From: Alphaproteobacteria bacterium
GTDB taxonomy: Bacteria; Pseudomonadota; Alphaproteobacteria; Thalassobaculales; Thalassobaculaceae
Assembly: GCA_022822665.1 (NCBI GenBank)
Contig: JAJEAR010000005.1
Coordinates: 80,195 to 144,194, forward strand
Direction: 5' to 3'
DNA: 64,000 nt
The translations under genes and the position numbers were made by a program. Positions 32,695 through 41,452 of this stretch are shown in pieces. The notes under the pieces are model-generated. The model saw only the letters and a list, made by a program, of their open reading frames with translations. It had not been told where the DNA came from and searched no databases. Position 1 is the stretch's first letter, and the number at the start of each line of letters is the position of its first letter.

Positions 32695-33774
32695 ATGGCG
32701 ACGATCTCGTTGCGCAATCTGACCAAGCGATGGGGAACCGTCGTCGCGGTCGACAACCAGTCGCTGGAGATCGCGGACACCGAGTTCCTGGTCCTGCTGG
32801 GACCGTCCGGGTGCGGCAAGACCACGACGATGCGGATGATCGCCGGGCTGGAGGAGCCAACCGAAGGCGAGGTCTGGATCGGCGACCGCATGGTCAACGA
32901 CGCGCTGCCGAAGGACCGGGACGTCGCCATGGTGTTCCAGAACTACGGCCTGTATCCGCACATGACGGTGTTCGGGAACATCGCCTATCCCCTGAAGGTC
33001 CGGCGCACGCCGGGGGCCGAGATCCGCGAGCGCGTGGGCGCGGCTGCGGAGAAGGTGCAACTCGGCGACCTGCTCGAGCGCAAGCCCCGCGAGCTCTCGG
33101 GCGGCCAGCGCCAGCGTGTGGCGCTCGCACGGGCCATCGTGCGCCGTCCGCAGGTGTTCCTGATGGACGAGCCCCTGTCCAACCTCGACGCCAAGCTTCG
33201 GGTCACCATGCGGGCCGAGTTGAAGCATCTCAGCCACGAGCTCCAGATCACCACCGTCTATGTCACCCACGACCAGATCGAGGCGATGACGCTCGCCGAC
33301 CGGGTGGCGATCATGAGCGAGGGGCGGATCCAGCAGCTCGGACCGCCGGACGAAATCTACAACGAGCCGAGGAACCTCTTCGTCGCCGGCTTCATCGGCT
33401 CGCCGGCGATGAACCTGCTCGAGGGCGAGGTCGCGGAGAACCGATTCCGGGTCGGCGGCACGGCTATCACGCCGGTCGGCGCGCCTCCACGCCGCGGTCT
33501 CGTGCTCGGCGTGCGGCCCGAGGACCTGAAACTGACGGCGGCGGGCAAAGGCGATTTCAACGCGCCGGTCTACGCCTCCGAGCTCACCGGCGAAAGCGTG
33601 CTGGTGACCCTGGAGATCGGCGGAAACAGGATCGCCGCAAAGGCGGACCGCCACGTCCGCCACGCCATCGGCGAGCGTGTCGGCATTGAGGTCGACGCCT
33701 CGCGCATCTATCTGTTCGATTCCGACAGCGGCGAACGTGTACCGTCGACGCCGCCCGATCCGCAGGGAGAATAA
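32695..33774 (+). CDS. ABC transporter ATP-binding protein (UgpC/MsmK type)
   Basis: 359 residues, the length of CUT1 ATPases with a C-terminal regulatory TOBE domain. Walker A GPSGCGKTTTMRM near residue 39, FQNYGLYPHMTV, LSGGQRQRVALARAIVRRP, FLMDEPLSNLDAKLR, VTHDQIEAMTLADR; TOBE part LVLGVRPEDLKL. ATG 32695 follows GGAGGG. It energises the divergently encoded permeases. Confidence 0.93.
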   Translation: MATISLRNLTKRWGTVVAVDNQSLEIADTEFLVLLGPSGCGKTTTMRMIAGLEEPTEGEVWIGDRMVNDALPKDRDVAMVFQNYGLYPHMTVFGNIAYPLKVRRTPGAEIRERVGAAAEKVQLGDLLERKPRELSGGQRQRVALARAIVRRPQVFLMDEPLSNLDAKLRVTMRAELKHLSHELQITTVYVTHDQIEAMTLADRVAIMSEGRIQQLGPPDEIYNEPRNLFVAGFIGSPAMNLLEGEVAENRFRVGGTAITPVGAPPRRGLVLGVRPEDLKLTAAGKGDFNAPVYASELTGESVLVTLEIGGNRIAAKADRHVRHAIGERVGIEVDASRIYLFDSDSGERVPSTPPDPQGE

Positions 33775-33777
33775 TCG

Positions 33778-34800
33778 GTGAGTTCCTGGACCCAGAAGGC
33801 GATGGAGAGCAGGCTGGTTCGCTACGACGAGCTCGTCCCCTGTGCGGCCGCATTCCTCGATTCCCGCACACCCGGCTCCGACCAGAAGGAGAATTTCTGC
33901 ATCATCGGTCCGGGTGTCGCGGAAAACCCCGGGCAACATGTGCACATCGCCGAACCGCACGGGTTCAACATCGGGGGCGCGCGCCAGCCCGGCGGCTGCG
34001 TCAACTCCCAGCATTCCCACACGACCGCGGAGGTCTTCGTCGTCCACAGCGGACACTGGCGCATCATTTTCGGTCCCGAAAGGGAGGACGGCCACCTCGA
34101 CGCGGCACCGGGGGACGTGGTTTCGATCCCGGTTCACATGTTCCGCGGCTTCGAGAAACTGGACGAGGGACAGGGGTTTCTCTGGGTCGTGCTCGGCAGC
34201 GACGATCCCGGCCAGGTCACCTGGGCGCCCGAGGTGTTTGCGCGCGCCGAACGGACTGGACTCCGGTTGCTCAAGGGCGGCGAACTGATCGAGGTCGCGG
34301 ACGGCGAAAACCCTCCCCCGGACGCCGAACTGGAGGAGCCGCCTTCGCCGGCCCAGCTGGCCGCCTGGGCGACGCCGGCGATGGCGGAGATGGAAAAGGG
34401 CCTGTGCCGCCGTTGCGACATGACGGCAAATCCCGCTTCCCGGCTCGCGGGCGACGGCGTCGAGGAGTGCGGCATCCTCAACCTGGTCGACACCGCGGAC
34501 GGGTTCCCGGCAGGCCCGATCCTGGGCGGGTGGCCGCACGGATTCGCATTGCGCCAGCTGCGGATGACGAGCGGCGCGCACGTTCCCCTGCATGTCCGCC
34601 TCGAGCCCGAGGTGGTATTCGTGCACGAGGGCGAACTCGGAGTTTCCTGGCCGGAAGGCGAGGTGGTGATGCGCCGCGGCGACACGATGTCGGTTCCCGA
34701 GGGTGTTCCCCGCAGCTTCCGCAACGGCGGGCCGGGATCGACCGTTGCCTATGTCGTGCGCGGCGGCGATAACCCGGCCGCGCCCCGGTTCGAACGATAA
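33778..34800 (+). CDS. Bicupin domain protein
   Basis: 340 residues from GTG 33778, 3 bp after the ATPase stop. Two cupin modules: the first with HSHTTAEVFVVHSGHWRIIF and PGDVVSIPVHMFRGF, the second with HVPLHVRLEPEVVFVHEGEL and RRGDTMSVPEGVPRSF. The His/Glu metal positions are visible in both. Function could be sugar isomerase, dioxygenase or ligand sensing; not assignable. The LCRRCDM linker has two Cys. Context: transport and catabolism of a sulfated compound. Confidence 0.75.
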   Translation: MSSWTQKAMESRLVRYDELVPCAAAFLDSRTPGSDQKENFCIIGPGVAENPGQHVHIAEPHGFNIGGARQPGGCVNSQHSHTTAEVFVVHSGHWRIIFGPEREDGHLDAAPGDVVSIPVHMFRGFEKLDEGQGFLWVVLGSDDPGQVTWAPEVFARAERTGLRLLKGGELIEVADGENPPPDAELEEPPSPAQLAAWATPAMAEMEKGLCRRCDMTANPASRLAGDGVEECGILNLVDTADGFPAGPILGGWPHGFALRQLRMTSGAHVPLHVRLEPEVVFVHEGELGVSWPEGEVVMRRGDTMSVPEGVPRSFRNGGPGSTVAYVVRGGDNPAAPRFER

Positions 34801-34832
34801 CCGGCTGCGCGCCGCCCGGGCGGAGGACGGGA

Positions 34833-35945
34833 ATGTCGGTTGATGGAGGCGGCGTACCCCGCCCGGAGGGCGGCCCTGCGACAACCACCCGGCATGCGGT
34901 GACCGCGGAGGAGGTTGCGCGCCGCGCCGGTGTCTCCCAGTCGGCCGTCTCGAGGGCCTTTACCCCGGGCGCGAGCGTCGCTGCCAAGACCCGCGAGAAG
35001 GTGCTCGCGGCGGCGCGGGAGCTGGGCTACCGGCCGAACGCCATGGCGCGGACGCTGATCACCAACCGCTCGCGGATCATCGGCGTCGTGATGGCCTATC
35101 TCGACAACCTGATCTATCCCGACGTTCTCGAAAAACTGGCTGCGGGGCTGCAGCAGCGCGGCTACCAGATGCTGCTGTTCACCGGGTTCAAGGACCGCCA
35201 TTCCGACCCGGTCTTCGAGCAGATCATGCAGTACCGTGTCGACGGACTGCTGCTCGCATCGACGACGCTCTCCTCGGACCTGTCCGACGAATGCGCCGCG
35301 GCCGGTGTCCCCGTCGTCATGTTCAACCGCATGACCGAGCACCCGCTGTGCTCCAGCGTGACCAGCGACAACCGCAACGGCGGACGGCAGATCGCCGAGT
35401 TTCTCGTCGCAGGCGGCCACCGCCGGTTGGCCTACGTCGCGGGCGTGGCGATTTCCTCGACCAACCGGGACCGCGAGGCCGGGTTCCGCGAGGGATTGCT
35501 CAGGCACGGGATCGGGAAGATCGGCCATGCCGAGGGCAACCTCGAACTGGCTGACACCCGTGCCGCCGCACGGGAATTGTTCGCGGCCGACGAACCACCC
35601 GACGCGGTCTTCGCCGGCAGCGATCACATGGCGCTCGCCGTCATGGAAGTCGCGCGCCACGAGTTCGGGCTGCGCATCCCGGAAGACGTTTCGATCGTGG
35701 GCTACGACGATGTCGGGGCGGCGGGCTGGCCGAGCTTTTCGCTCACCTCGTTCACGCTGCCGGTGGCGCCGATGGTGGATGCGGCGGTCGAGCTGATGAT
35801 GGAGCAGATCGAAAGCTCGTCGATCCTCTCCCACCATCGGGTGGTGCCGGGTCGCCTGGCGGTGCGCGGCAGCGCGCGTCTGCCGCGACGGCCGGTCCGA
35901 GACCGGGACGGGACGCTCATATGGGCGCCCGGCGGGACGGAATGA
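34833..35945 (+). CDS. LacI family transcriptional regulator
   Basis: 370 residues. HTH near residues 22-70: VTAEEVARRAGVSQSAVSRAFTPGASVAAKTREKV, the hinge region LGYRPNAMARTLITNRS and then a periplasmic-binding-like sensor domain (IIGVVMAYLDNLIYPDVLEKL to VGYDDVGAAGWPSFSLTSF). Long N-terminal lead of about 20 residues. Probably represses the divergent sulfatase/ABC operons through the 32605 palindrome. The stop overlaps an ATG at 35942. Confidence 0.93.
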   Translation: MSVDGGGVPRPEGGPATTTRHAVTAEEVARRAGVSQSAVSRAFTPGASVAAKTREKVLAAARELGYRPNAMARTLITNRSRIIGVVMAYLDNLIYPDVLEKLAAGLQQRGYQMLLFTGFKDRHSDPVFEQIMQYRVDGLLLASTTLSSDLSDECAAAGVPVVMFNRMTEHPLCSSVTSDNRNGGRQIAEFLVAGGHRRLAYVAGVAISSTNRDREAGFREGLLRHGIGKIGHAEGNLELADTRAAARELFAADEPPDAVFAGSDHMALAVMEVARHEFGLRIPEDVSIVGYDDVGAAGWPSFSLTSFTLPVAPMVDAAVELMMEQIESSSILSHHRVVPGRLAVRGSARLPRRPVRDRDGTLIWAPGGTE

Positions 35946-35977
35946 CGCAGCCGCGCGTATCGGACAGGGGAGGCAGC

Positions 35978-37117
35978 ATGTTCAACACCGACCATATCCA
36001 GACGACCCATGTCGGCAGCCTTCCGAGGCCCGACGACATTGCCGAAGGGCTGTTCGCCCGGGAGCGCGGCGGGGATTTCGACCCGGCCGCCTTCCGGGAC
36101 TGCCTGGACGATGCGGTTGATGCCATCGTCGCGCGCCAGCGCGCCGTTGGCATCGACATGCCATCTGACGGCGAACTCGGCAAGATCTCCTACGCCACCT
36201 ACATCAAGGACCGCCTGACGGGCTTCGACGGTGACAGCCCGCGTCGGCCGCCGGCGGACCTTGCCGACTTTCCCGCCTATCTGAAGAAGCTCGCGGAGAG
36301 CGGCGGCACCCCGACCTACCGGAGTCCCCGCTGCGTCGGGCCCATCGCGGTGAAGGACCGCGGCCCACTCGACCAGGATATCGCCAGGTTCCTCGGCGCG
36401 CTCGAAAGGGCGGGCTATTCCACCGGCTTCATGAATTCCGCCTCGCCCGGTGTCATCGCCCAGTTCCAGCCGTCGGATTTCCATGCTGACCACGAATCCT
36501 ACGTGCGGGACCTCGGCGCCGCGATGCGCACGGAATACGAGACCATCGCCGCCGAGGGCCTGACCCTGCAGATCGATGCGCCGGATCTCGCGCTGGGCAG
36601 GCATGTCGTGTTTGCCAGGCTCGAGGACGAGGCGTTCCTCAAGGTGGCCGAGATGCATGTCGAGGTGATCAACGAGGCACTGGCCGACGTGCCGCGCGAG
36701 CGGGTCCGGCTGCACATCTGCTGGGGAAACTACGAAGGGCCCCACACCCACGACATCCCGATGGAGAAGGTCCTTCCCGTGTTGTTGAAGGTGAAGGCCG
36801 GGGCCTTGCTGTTCGAGACCGCGAACCCCCGCCACGGCCACGAGTGGCGGGCGTGGCGGGACGCCGACCTGCCCGACGACCTGGTGCTCATCCCCGGGGT
36901 GATCGACAGCACCACCAACTATGTCGAGCATCCACGCAACGTTGCCGACCGCATCCTGCGCTTCGCCGACATCGTCGGGCGGGAGCGGGTCGTCGCCGGA
37001 ACCGATTGCGGCTTCGCGACATTTGCGGGATACGGCGTGGTGGATCCCGAAATCGTCTTCGCCAAACTCCGGTCGCTCACCGAGGGCGCGGCGATCGCAA
37101 GCGACGAACTGTTCTGA
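35978..37117 (+). CDS. MetE-like cobalamin-independent methyltransferase family protein
   Basis: 379 residues, corresponding to the C-terminal catalytic half of MetE. Opens TTHVGSLPRPDDI, has DMPSDGELGK and LTLQIDAPDLALG, and the zinc-type ligands HICWGN and GTDCGF. Such short forms transfer or remove methyl groups and are often in catabolic operons, not methionine synthesis. ATG 35978 follows GGGGAGG; ATG 35942, overlapping the LacI stop, is an alternative adding 12 residues. Its place in the sulfatase locus suggests demethylation of a methylated substrate (inference). Confidence 0.8.
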   Translation: MFNTDHIQTTHVGSLPRPDDIAEGLFARERGGDFDPAAFRDCLDDAVDAIVARQRAVGIDMPSDGELGKISYATYIKDRLTGFDGDSPRRPPADLADFPAYLKKLAESGGTPTYRSPRCVGPIAVKDRGPLDQDIARFLGALERAGYSTGFMNSASPGVIAQFQPSDFHADHESYVRDLGAAMRTEYETIAAEGLTLQIDAPDLALGRHVVFARLEDEAFLKVAEMHVEVINEALADVPRERVRLHICWGNYEGPHTHDIPMEKVLPVLLKVKAGALLFETANPRHGHEWRAWRDADLPDDLVLIPGVIDSTTNYVEHPRNVADRILRFADIVGRERVVAGTDCGFATFAGYGVVDPEIVFAKLRSLTEGAAIASDELF

Positions 37118-37733
37118 ACCGTCGCGCCGTCCCGTGACACCGGTTGCCGGGGCGCGCCGGCTGTCGGCGAGGGTGCCTGTCCCATGGCGATCCGACGCGA
37201 TCAGACACTCATTGCGTCGGGGAATGTCATGCGTGCGGCTCCGTGCCGGTCTGGGTATGGCCGTCAGGTATCACTTGACGGGCCCCATCCTGGATCGATG
37301 CGGTGATCGCTTCGTACCGTGCGCCGAGAGCGCTCTGTGAGGACGGGACAGAGCGCAGTGTCGGCGCCATGCCAGCCCTTGGCCGGGGTCTTCCGACGCA
37401 CCTCGAACTCCGCGGCCGGCGCGGACGCAGCCTGTCGGACTTCCGGCGCGGCGCCGGGAGAGACAGGAACCGGGCGGATCGCCCGGTTCTCGAACGGGCG
37501 CGACCCGAATCCGCCTTTACGGGAGGTCTTCTCCTTTCAACGTCCGGAGCTCTGGCCGACGACCTGCGATTGCCCTGCTACCCGTGGACTTCCGGGGCCG
37601 CGTCCTGAAACGCATCGTACCGGAAGCGCTGTTCGGGGGCGCAGGTCCGCCAGGGCCGGCCGGTATCCGAGTCGTCAATCGGTTGGCCCGGCCGTGACGT
37701 TCATCCTGTGCTTCCCGGTGCCACGCCTGGTCG
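37118..37733. other. 616-bp stretch without a recognised gene
   Basis: It lies between the convergent MetE-like and TPP-enzyme genes. Several overlapping open frames occur on both strands, none with recognisable motifs or ribosome sites. Possibly decayed sequence. Confidence 0.4.
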
Positions 37734-39353
37734 CTATCCGCGCAGCGCCCGCAGCTGCTGCAGATATCCGGACGCGTCGATCCGGGCATCGATCAGTCGC
37801 GGACCGGAGCCGGCGGAAGCAGCCCCGGCTGCGCTGCGCATTTCTTCCCGGGTGCCCGCCGTCCAGGTTGTGAAACCGAAGCCGGCCGCAATTCGCGCGA
37901 AGTCCGGCGCATCCCATGAAAGGCCGAGGTCCTGCATCTGGCGTTGCTCGCGCTTGATGTCGATCAGCGAGAGGCGCGCATCGTTGAAGACGACGACAGT
38001 CAGATCGACGCCGGTGGCCGCTGCCGTCTTCAACTCGCCGAGACACATCATCAGGCCGCCGTCGCCGGTCAGCGCAACAGCGCCGCGGCCGGGGTCGTGC
38101 AGCGCCGCCGCGAGGGCCGCAGGCAGGGCGAAACCCATGCTGGCGAGGCCGTTCGAGATCAGGATGTCGAGCGGTGAGGCGGCCTTCCAGAAGGCGCAGG
38201 CCGAGAACATGTGAGCGCCCGCGTCGATCGCCGCACGCGGCATGAACTCGAAAGCCCGACCAACCTCCCGCACCACCGCCTCGGGCGAGAGGGCTCCTCC
38301 GTCCGGCATGGCCATATCCGTGTGGAACGTCTCGCGGCAACGCGCGATCTCGACGGCGCTCCAGTCGCTGGCCGTTGGCGTATCGGCGAGCTTCCGGAGG
38401 GTTTCGGCAAGGTCGCCCTCGACCCGTACGGCTGGCGTGACATAGTGGGGCACATACGCGCAGGCGCAAAGGTCGAGCGCCGGTGCGCGGTAAGGCCAGG
38501 GCTTGCGGATGAGTTCGACGGGATCGAGGCCTGCCAGGATGATCAGGTCAGCGGCACCCACGGTCGCCCGTTCGATCGCCCCGCCCGTGAAGATGCCCGC
38601 GAACATCGGATCACTGTCCGGGACGACACCCTTGGCCATGTAGGTCACCAGCGCCGGCGCTCCCAGCGCCGCGGCCAGGTCCCGAACGCCGGACGCGGCC
38701 GCGGCGCCTGCCGCCTCGAGCCCCGCGACGATTACAGGCCGGCGCGCTCCGGCAATCAGCTCGCGCGCCCGCTGGATCGCGTCCGGGTCGGCGGCCGCCG
38801 CGGATGGTTTCGGGCCACCTGGCGGCGCGTCCACCGGGGCCGTCATGAGATTGGGGTCGGCGAGCAGCACCGCCGGACCCATCGGCGCCGTCGTCATTGC
38901 GTCCAGCACGGGGGCGACCTCGTCTGCGCGGGGCGCGCCCGCCCGGGCCTTGCCGCCGGAAATCCCGGCGAACAGCCCTTCGACCAGGCCTTTCTGGTCG
39001 AAGACCTGGTGGGAGAGGTATTCGAGCTCCGCCGCGTCGAACCCTTCTGTCACGAACAGCAGCGGCATCCGGTCGAGCAGCGCCGAGGCAAGGCCGTTGG
39101 TTGCCGAGGCAAGCCCCGGCCCCTTGGTCGAGAAAGCAAGTCCCGGGGCTCCGGAGAGCCGGCCGGCGACGCCGCCCATCATGGCGGCGGCATCCTCGCG
39201 CGCGGCGATAACCGTACGTATCCCCGCGTTCTGCGCGGCCGAGAGCAGATCCAGGCTGACGCCGCCGCCCGGCACGCCGAAGGCAAAGCGCGTGCCGCGC
39301 CGGTAGAGATCGTCCGCGAGCCAGTCGACGAAACGGCGCGGTTGGGCTGTCAT
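37734..39353 (-). CDS. Thiamine pyrophosphate-dependent enzyme (acetolactate synthase-like)
   Basis: 539 residues with the three TPP-enzyme domains: N-terminal Pyr domain (FAFGVPGGGVSLDLL, catalytic Glu in AAREDAAAMMGG), central domain (RRPVIVAGLEAAG) and C-terminal PP domain (TGDGGLMMCLGELKTAAATG with VVFND after it). The usual GDG...NN ends in Asn-Asp, a modest variation. Such enzymes decarboxylate 2-oxo acids or cleave cyclic diketones. ATG 39353 overlaps the hyuA stop as ATGA. It could decarboxylate the 2-oxo acid made by the aminotransferase in this operon (inference). Confidence 0.85.
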   Translation of the reverse strand: MTAQPRRFVDWLADDLYRRGTRFAFGVPGGGVSLDLLSAAQNAGIRTVIAAREDAAAMMGGVAGRLSGAPGLAFSTKGPGLASATNGLASALLDRMPLLFVTEGFDAAELEYLSHQVFDQKGLVEGLFAGISGGKARAGAPRADEVAPVLDAMTTAPMGPAVLLADPNLMTAPVDAPPGGPKPSAAAADPDAIQRARELIAGARRPVIVAGLEAAGAAAASGVRDLAAALGAPALVTYMAKGVVPDSDPMFAGIFTGGAIERATVGAADLIILAGLDPVELIRKPWPYRAPALDLCACAYVPHYVTPAVRVEGDLAETLRKLADTPTASDWSAVEIARCRETFHTDMAMPDGGALSPEAVVREVGRAFEFMPRAAIDAGAHMFSACAFWKAASPLDILISNGLASMGFALPAALAAALHDPGRGAVALTGDGGLMMCLGELKTAAATGVDLTVVVFNDARLSLIDIKREQRQMQDLGLSWDAPDFARIAAGFGFTTWTAGTREEMRSAAGAASAGSGPRLIDARIDASGYLQQLRALRG

Positions 39354-41452
39354 CGGTCGATTCTCCGGGTGGCGACGAGGTTCCGGGCGCAATCGACGAT
39401 AAGGTCGAACTCCGGGAACAGGACCAGCGTCGACTCGTCCTCCTCAACGACCGCCGGGCCCTGCAGCATCTGGCCGGGCCGGAGTTGGTCGCGCCGATGG
39501 ACCGGGGTGTCGATGAAGCGGTCGCCGAAGAAGACGGGCCGCGCGGCGCAGCCGGCCGGCGGAGGCGCTTCGACGGCCGCGCCATCGCCGAGCGCTCCGG
39601 CAAGCCCCGGGCGCGGACCCGAGGCGACGACGCGCCAGGAGAGGATTTCCGGAGCCGCTGTCTCGGCGCGGCCGTAACGGGCCTTGTAGGCGGCGGAAAA
39701 GGCCGCGTGGAGACGGCCGCCGCCTCCCGGCTTGTCAGGATCGACCTCGACCTCGATTTCGTAGCCCTGGCCTACATAGCGCATCATCGCGCTCGCCCGG
39801 ACCGCAATCGCCTCCGGTGCGATCCCGGCGCCGGCTACAAGTGCTTCCGCCTCGGCACGCATCTCGGCAAGCAGGGTCCCGACTCCGGCGATGTCGAGCG
39901 CATCGAGCCGGCACGGCGCGGCATGGCCGACCTCGAACGACACCGGCGCCGCGAGCATCCCGATGGCCGAGGCGACGCCGGCGCCGACCGGGCAGATCAG
40001 CCGGTTGATGTTCATCTTCGCAGCCATTGCGCAGGCGTGGACCGGCCCGGCGCCGCCGATCGGCAACATGGCGAAGCGGGTCGCGTCAAGCGCCCGTTCG
40101 ATCGCGTGGATCGTCGCTGCCTGGGCCATGCTGGCTGTGACCGTCTCGTGGACGCCCCAGGCGGCTTCGATGACGGAGATGCCGAGCGGCTCCGCCAGAT
40201 GTGTGCGGATCGCAGTCTCCGCCGCCTCCCGGTCGAGCGTCATGGTTCCGGCCAGGAAAGAGCCGGGATCGAGATAGCCGAGCACCAGATCGCAATCGGT
40301 CACGGTGGGGTTGGGGTTGCCGCGGCCATAGCAGGCGGGTCCCGGATCGGCCCCGGCGCTTTGAGGACCGACCCGGATCAGTCCGCGCCTGTCGATGCCG
40401 GCGATCGAACCGCCTCCGGCGCCGATCTCGATCATGTCGATGGCGGGAATCTGAAGCGGCAGGCCGCTGCCCTCGGCAAAGCGAGTCTCGCGGGCGACCT
40501 CGAAGCGGGCGGTGCGTTCCGGCTCGCCGTCGCGGATCAGGCAGGCCTTTGCCGTAGTACCGCCCATGTCGAAGCAGAGAACATCGCGGGTGCCGGCAAG
40601 GTCGCCGAACATTCGTGCGGCCTCGGCCCCGGCAGCCGGGCCGGACTGGACCATCCGCACAGGAAAGCGGCGGGCCGTCTCGGCCCGGATGCAGCGCCCA
40701 TCGGAGAGAACCAACAACAGATCCCGACGGTATCCCAGACCGGCCAGCGCCCGCTCCAGCCGTTCGACATAGCGGGCGAACACCGGCAGCACATAGGCGT
40801 TCGCAGCAACGGTCGACGTCCGTTCGTACTCGCCGAGTTCCGGGCTGACCTCCGAGGAAAGCGAAATCGCCACGCCCGGAAGTTCGGCTGCAAGGAGCTC
40901 GGCCACGCGCCGCTCGTGGATTGGATTGCGGAAGGAATGCAGAAGCGCAACCGCCACCGCTGCAACGCCGGCCGTGTGCAGCGTCCGGGCGGCGGCGACC
41001 ACGTCCGCTTCGTCCAGCGGCGTGACGACGCTGCCGTCGGCCAGCAACCGCTCGTTCACCTCGAGGCAGAGCGTCCGGGGCACCAGCGGCGCCGGCATGG
41101 CGATGTCGAGGTCGTAGAGATCGTACCGCCACTCACGCCCGAGTCCCAACACGTCACGAAAGCCTCGGGTGGCGATCAGGCCGGTGGGCACGCCTCGCCG
41201 CTCGATCAGCGCATTGGCGACCAGCGTCGTGCCATGCACCACGGCGCCGAGATCGGCGGCGGCGATACCCTGGCGGTCGAGGGCGCGGCGGACCCCCTCG
41301 ATCACCGCACGCGAGGGATCGTCGGGAGTCGTCAGCAGCTTCTCCCGGCGCATAGCCGCCGCACCGTCGCGCCAGAGCACGACATCCGTGAAGGTGCCGC
41401 CGATGTCCACGCCGATGGACCAGGCGCCGTGTCCGGTATCAGTTGCGGCCAT
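39350..41452 (-). CDS. hyuA: Hydantoinase/oxoprolinase subunit A
   Basis: 700 residues, typical HyuA. Actin/hexokinase-like ATPase motifs: GVDIGGTFTDVVLW at the N-terminus, VVHGTTLVANALIERRG, VLCFDMGGTTAKACLI in the middle and IEIGAGGGSIAGID. ATP-dependent hydrolysis of a cyclic amide (hydantoin, N-methylhydantoin or 5-oxoproline type) together with HyuB. Its start lies 14 bp inside the hyuB 3' end. Confidence 0.93.
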   Translation of the reverse strand: MAATDTGHGAWSIGVDIGGTFTDVVLWRDGAAAMRREKLLTTPDDPSRAVIEGVRRALDRQGIAAADLGAVVHGTTLVANALIERRGVPTGLIATRGFRDVLGLGREWRYDLYDLDIAMPAPLVPRTLCLEVNERLLADGSVVTPLDEADVVAAARTLHTAGVAAVAVALLHSFRNPIHERRVAELLAAELPGVAISLSSEVSPELGEYERTSTVAANAYVLPVFARYVERLERALAGLGYRRDLLLVLSDGRCIRAETARRFPVRMVQSGPAAGAEAARMFGDLAGTRDVLCFDMGGTTAKACLIRDGEPERTARFEVARETRFAEGSGLPLQIPAIDMIEIGAGGGSIAGIDRRGLIRVGPQSAGADPGPACYGRGNPNPTVTDCDLVLGYLDPGSFLAGTMTLDREAAETAIRTHLAEPLGISVIEAAWGVHETVTASMAQAATIHAIERALDATRFAMLPIGGAGPVHACAMAAKMNINRLICPVGAGVASAIGMLAAPVSFEVGHAAPCRLDALDIAGVGTLLAEMRAEAEALVAGAGIAPEAIAVRASAMMRYVGQGYEIEVEVDPDKPGGGGRLHAAFSAAYKARYGRAETAAPEILSWRVVASGPRPGLAGALGDGAAVEAPPPAGCAARPVFFGDRFIDTPVHRRDQLRPGQMLQGPAVVEEDESTLVLFPEFDLIVDCARNLVATRRIDR

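Noticed and set aside
31129..34884. A single 1251-residue minus-strand frame covering the binding-protein gene and 2.4 kb upstream
   Set aside because: Everything above 32451 is antisense to the well-supported ATPase and bicupin genes and has no conserved motifs; ATG 32451 with GGAGGAG and a signal peptide is the true start.
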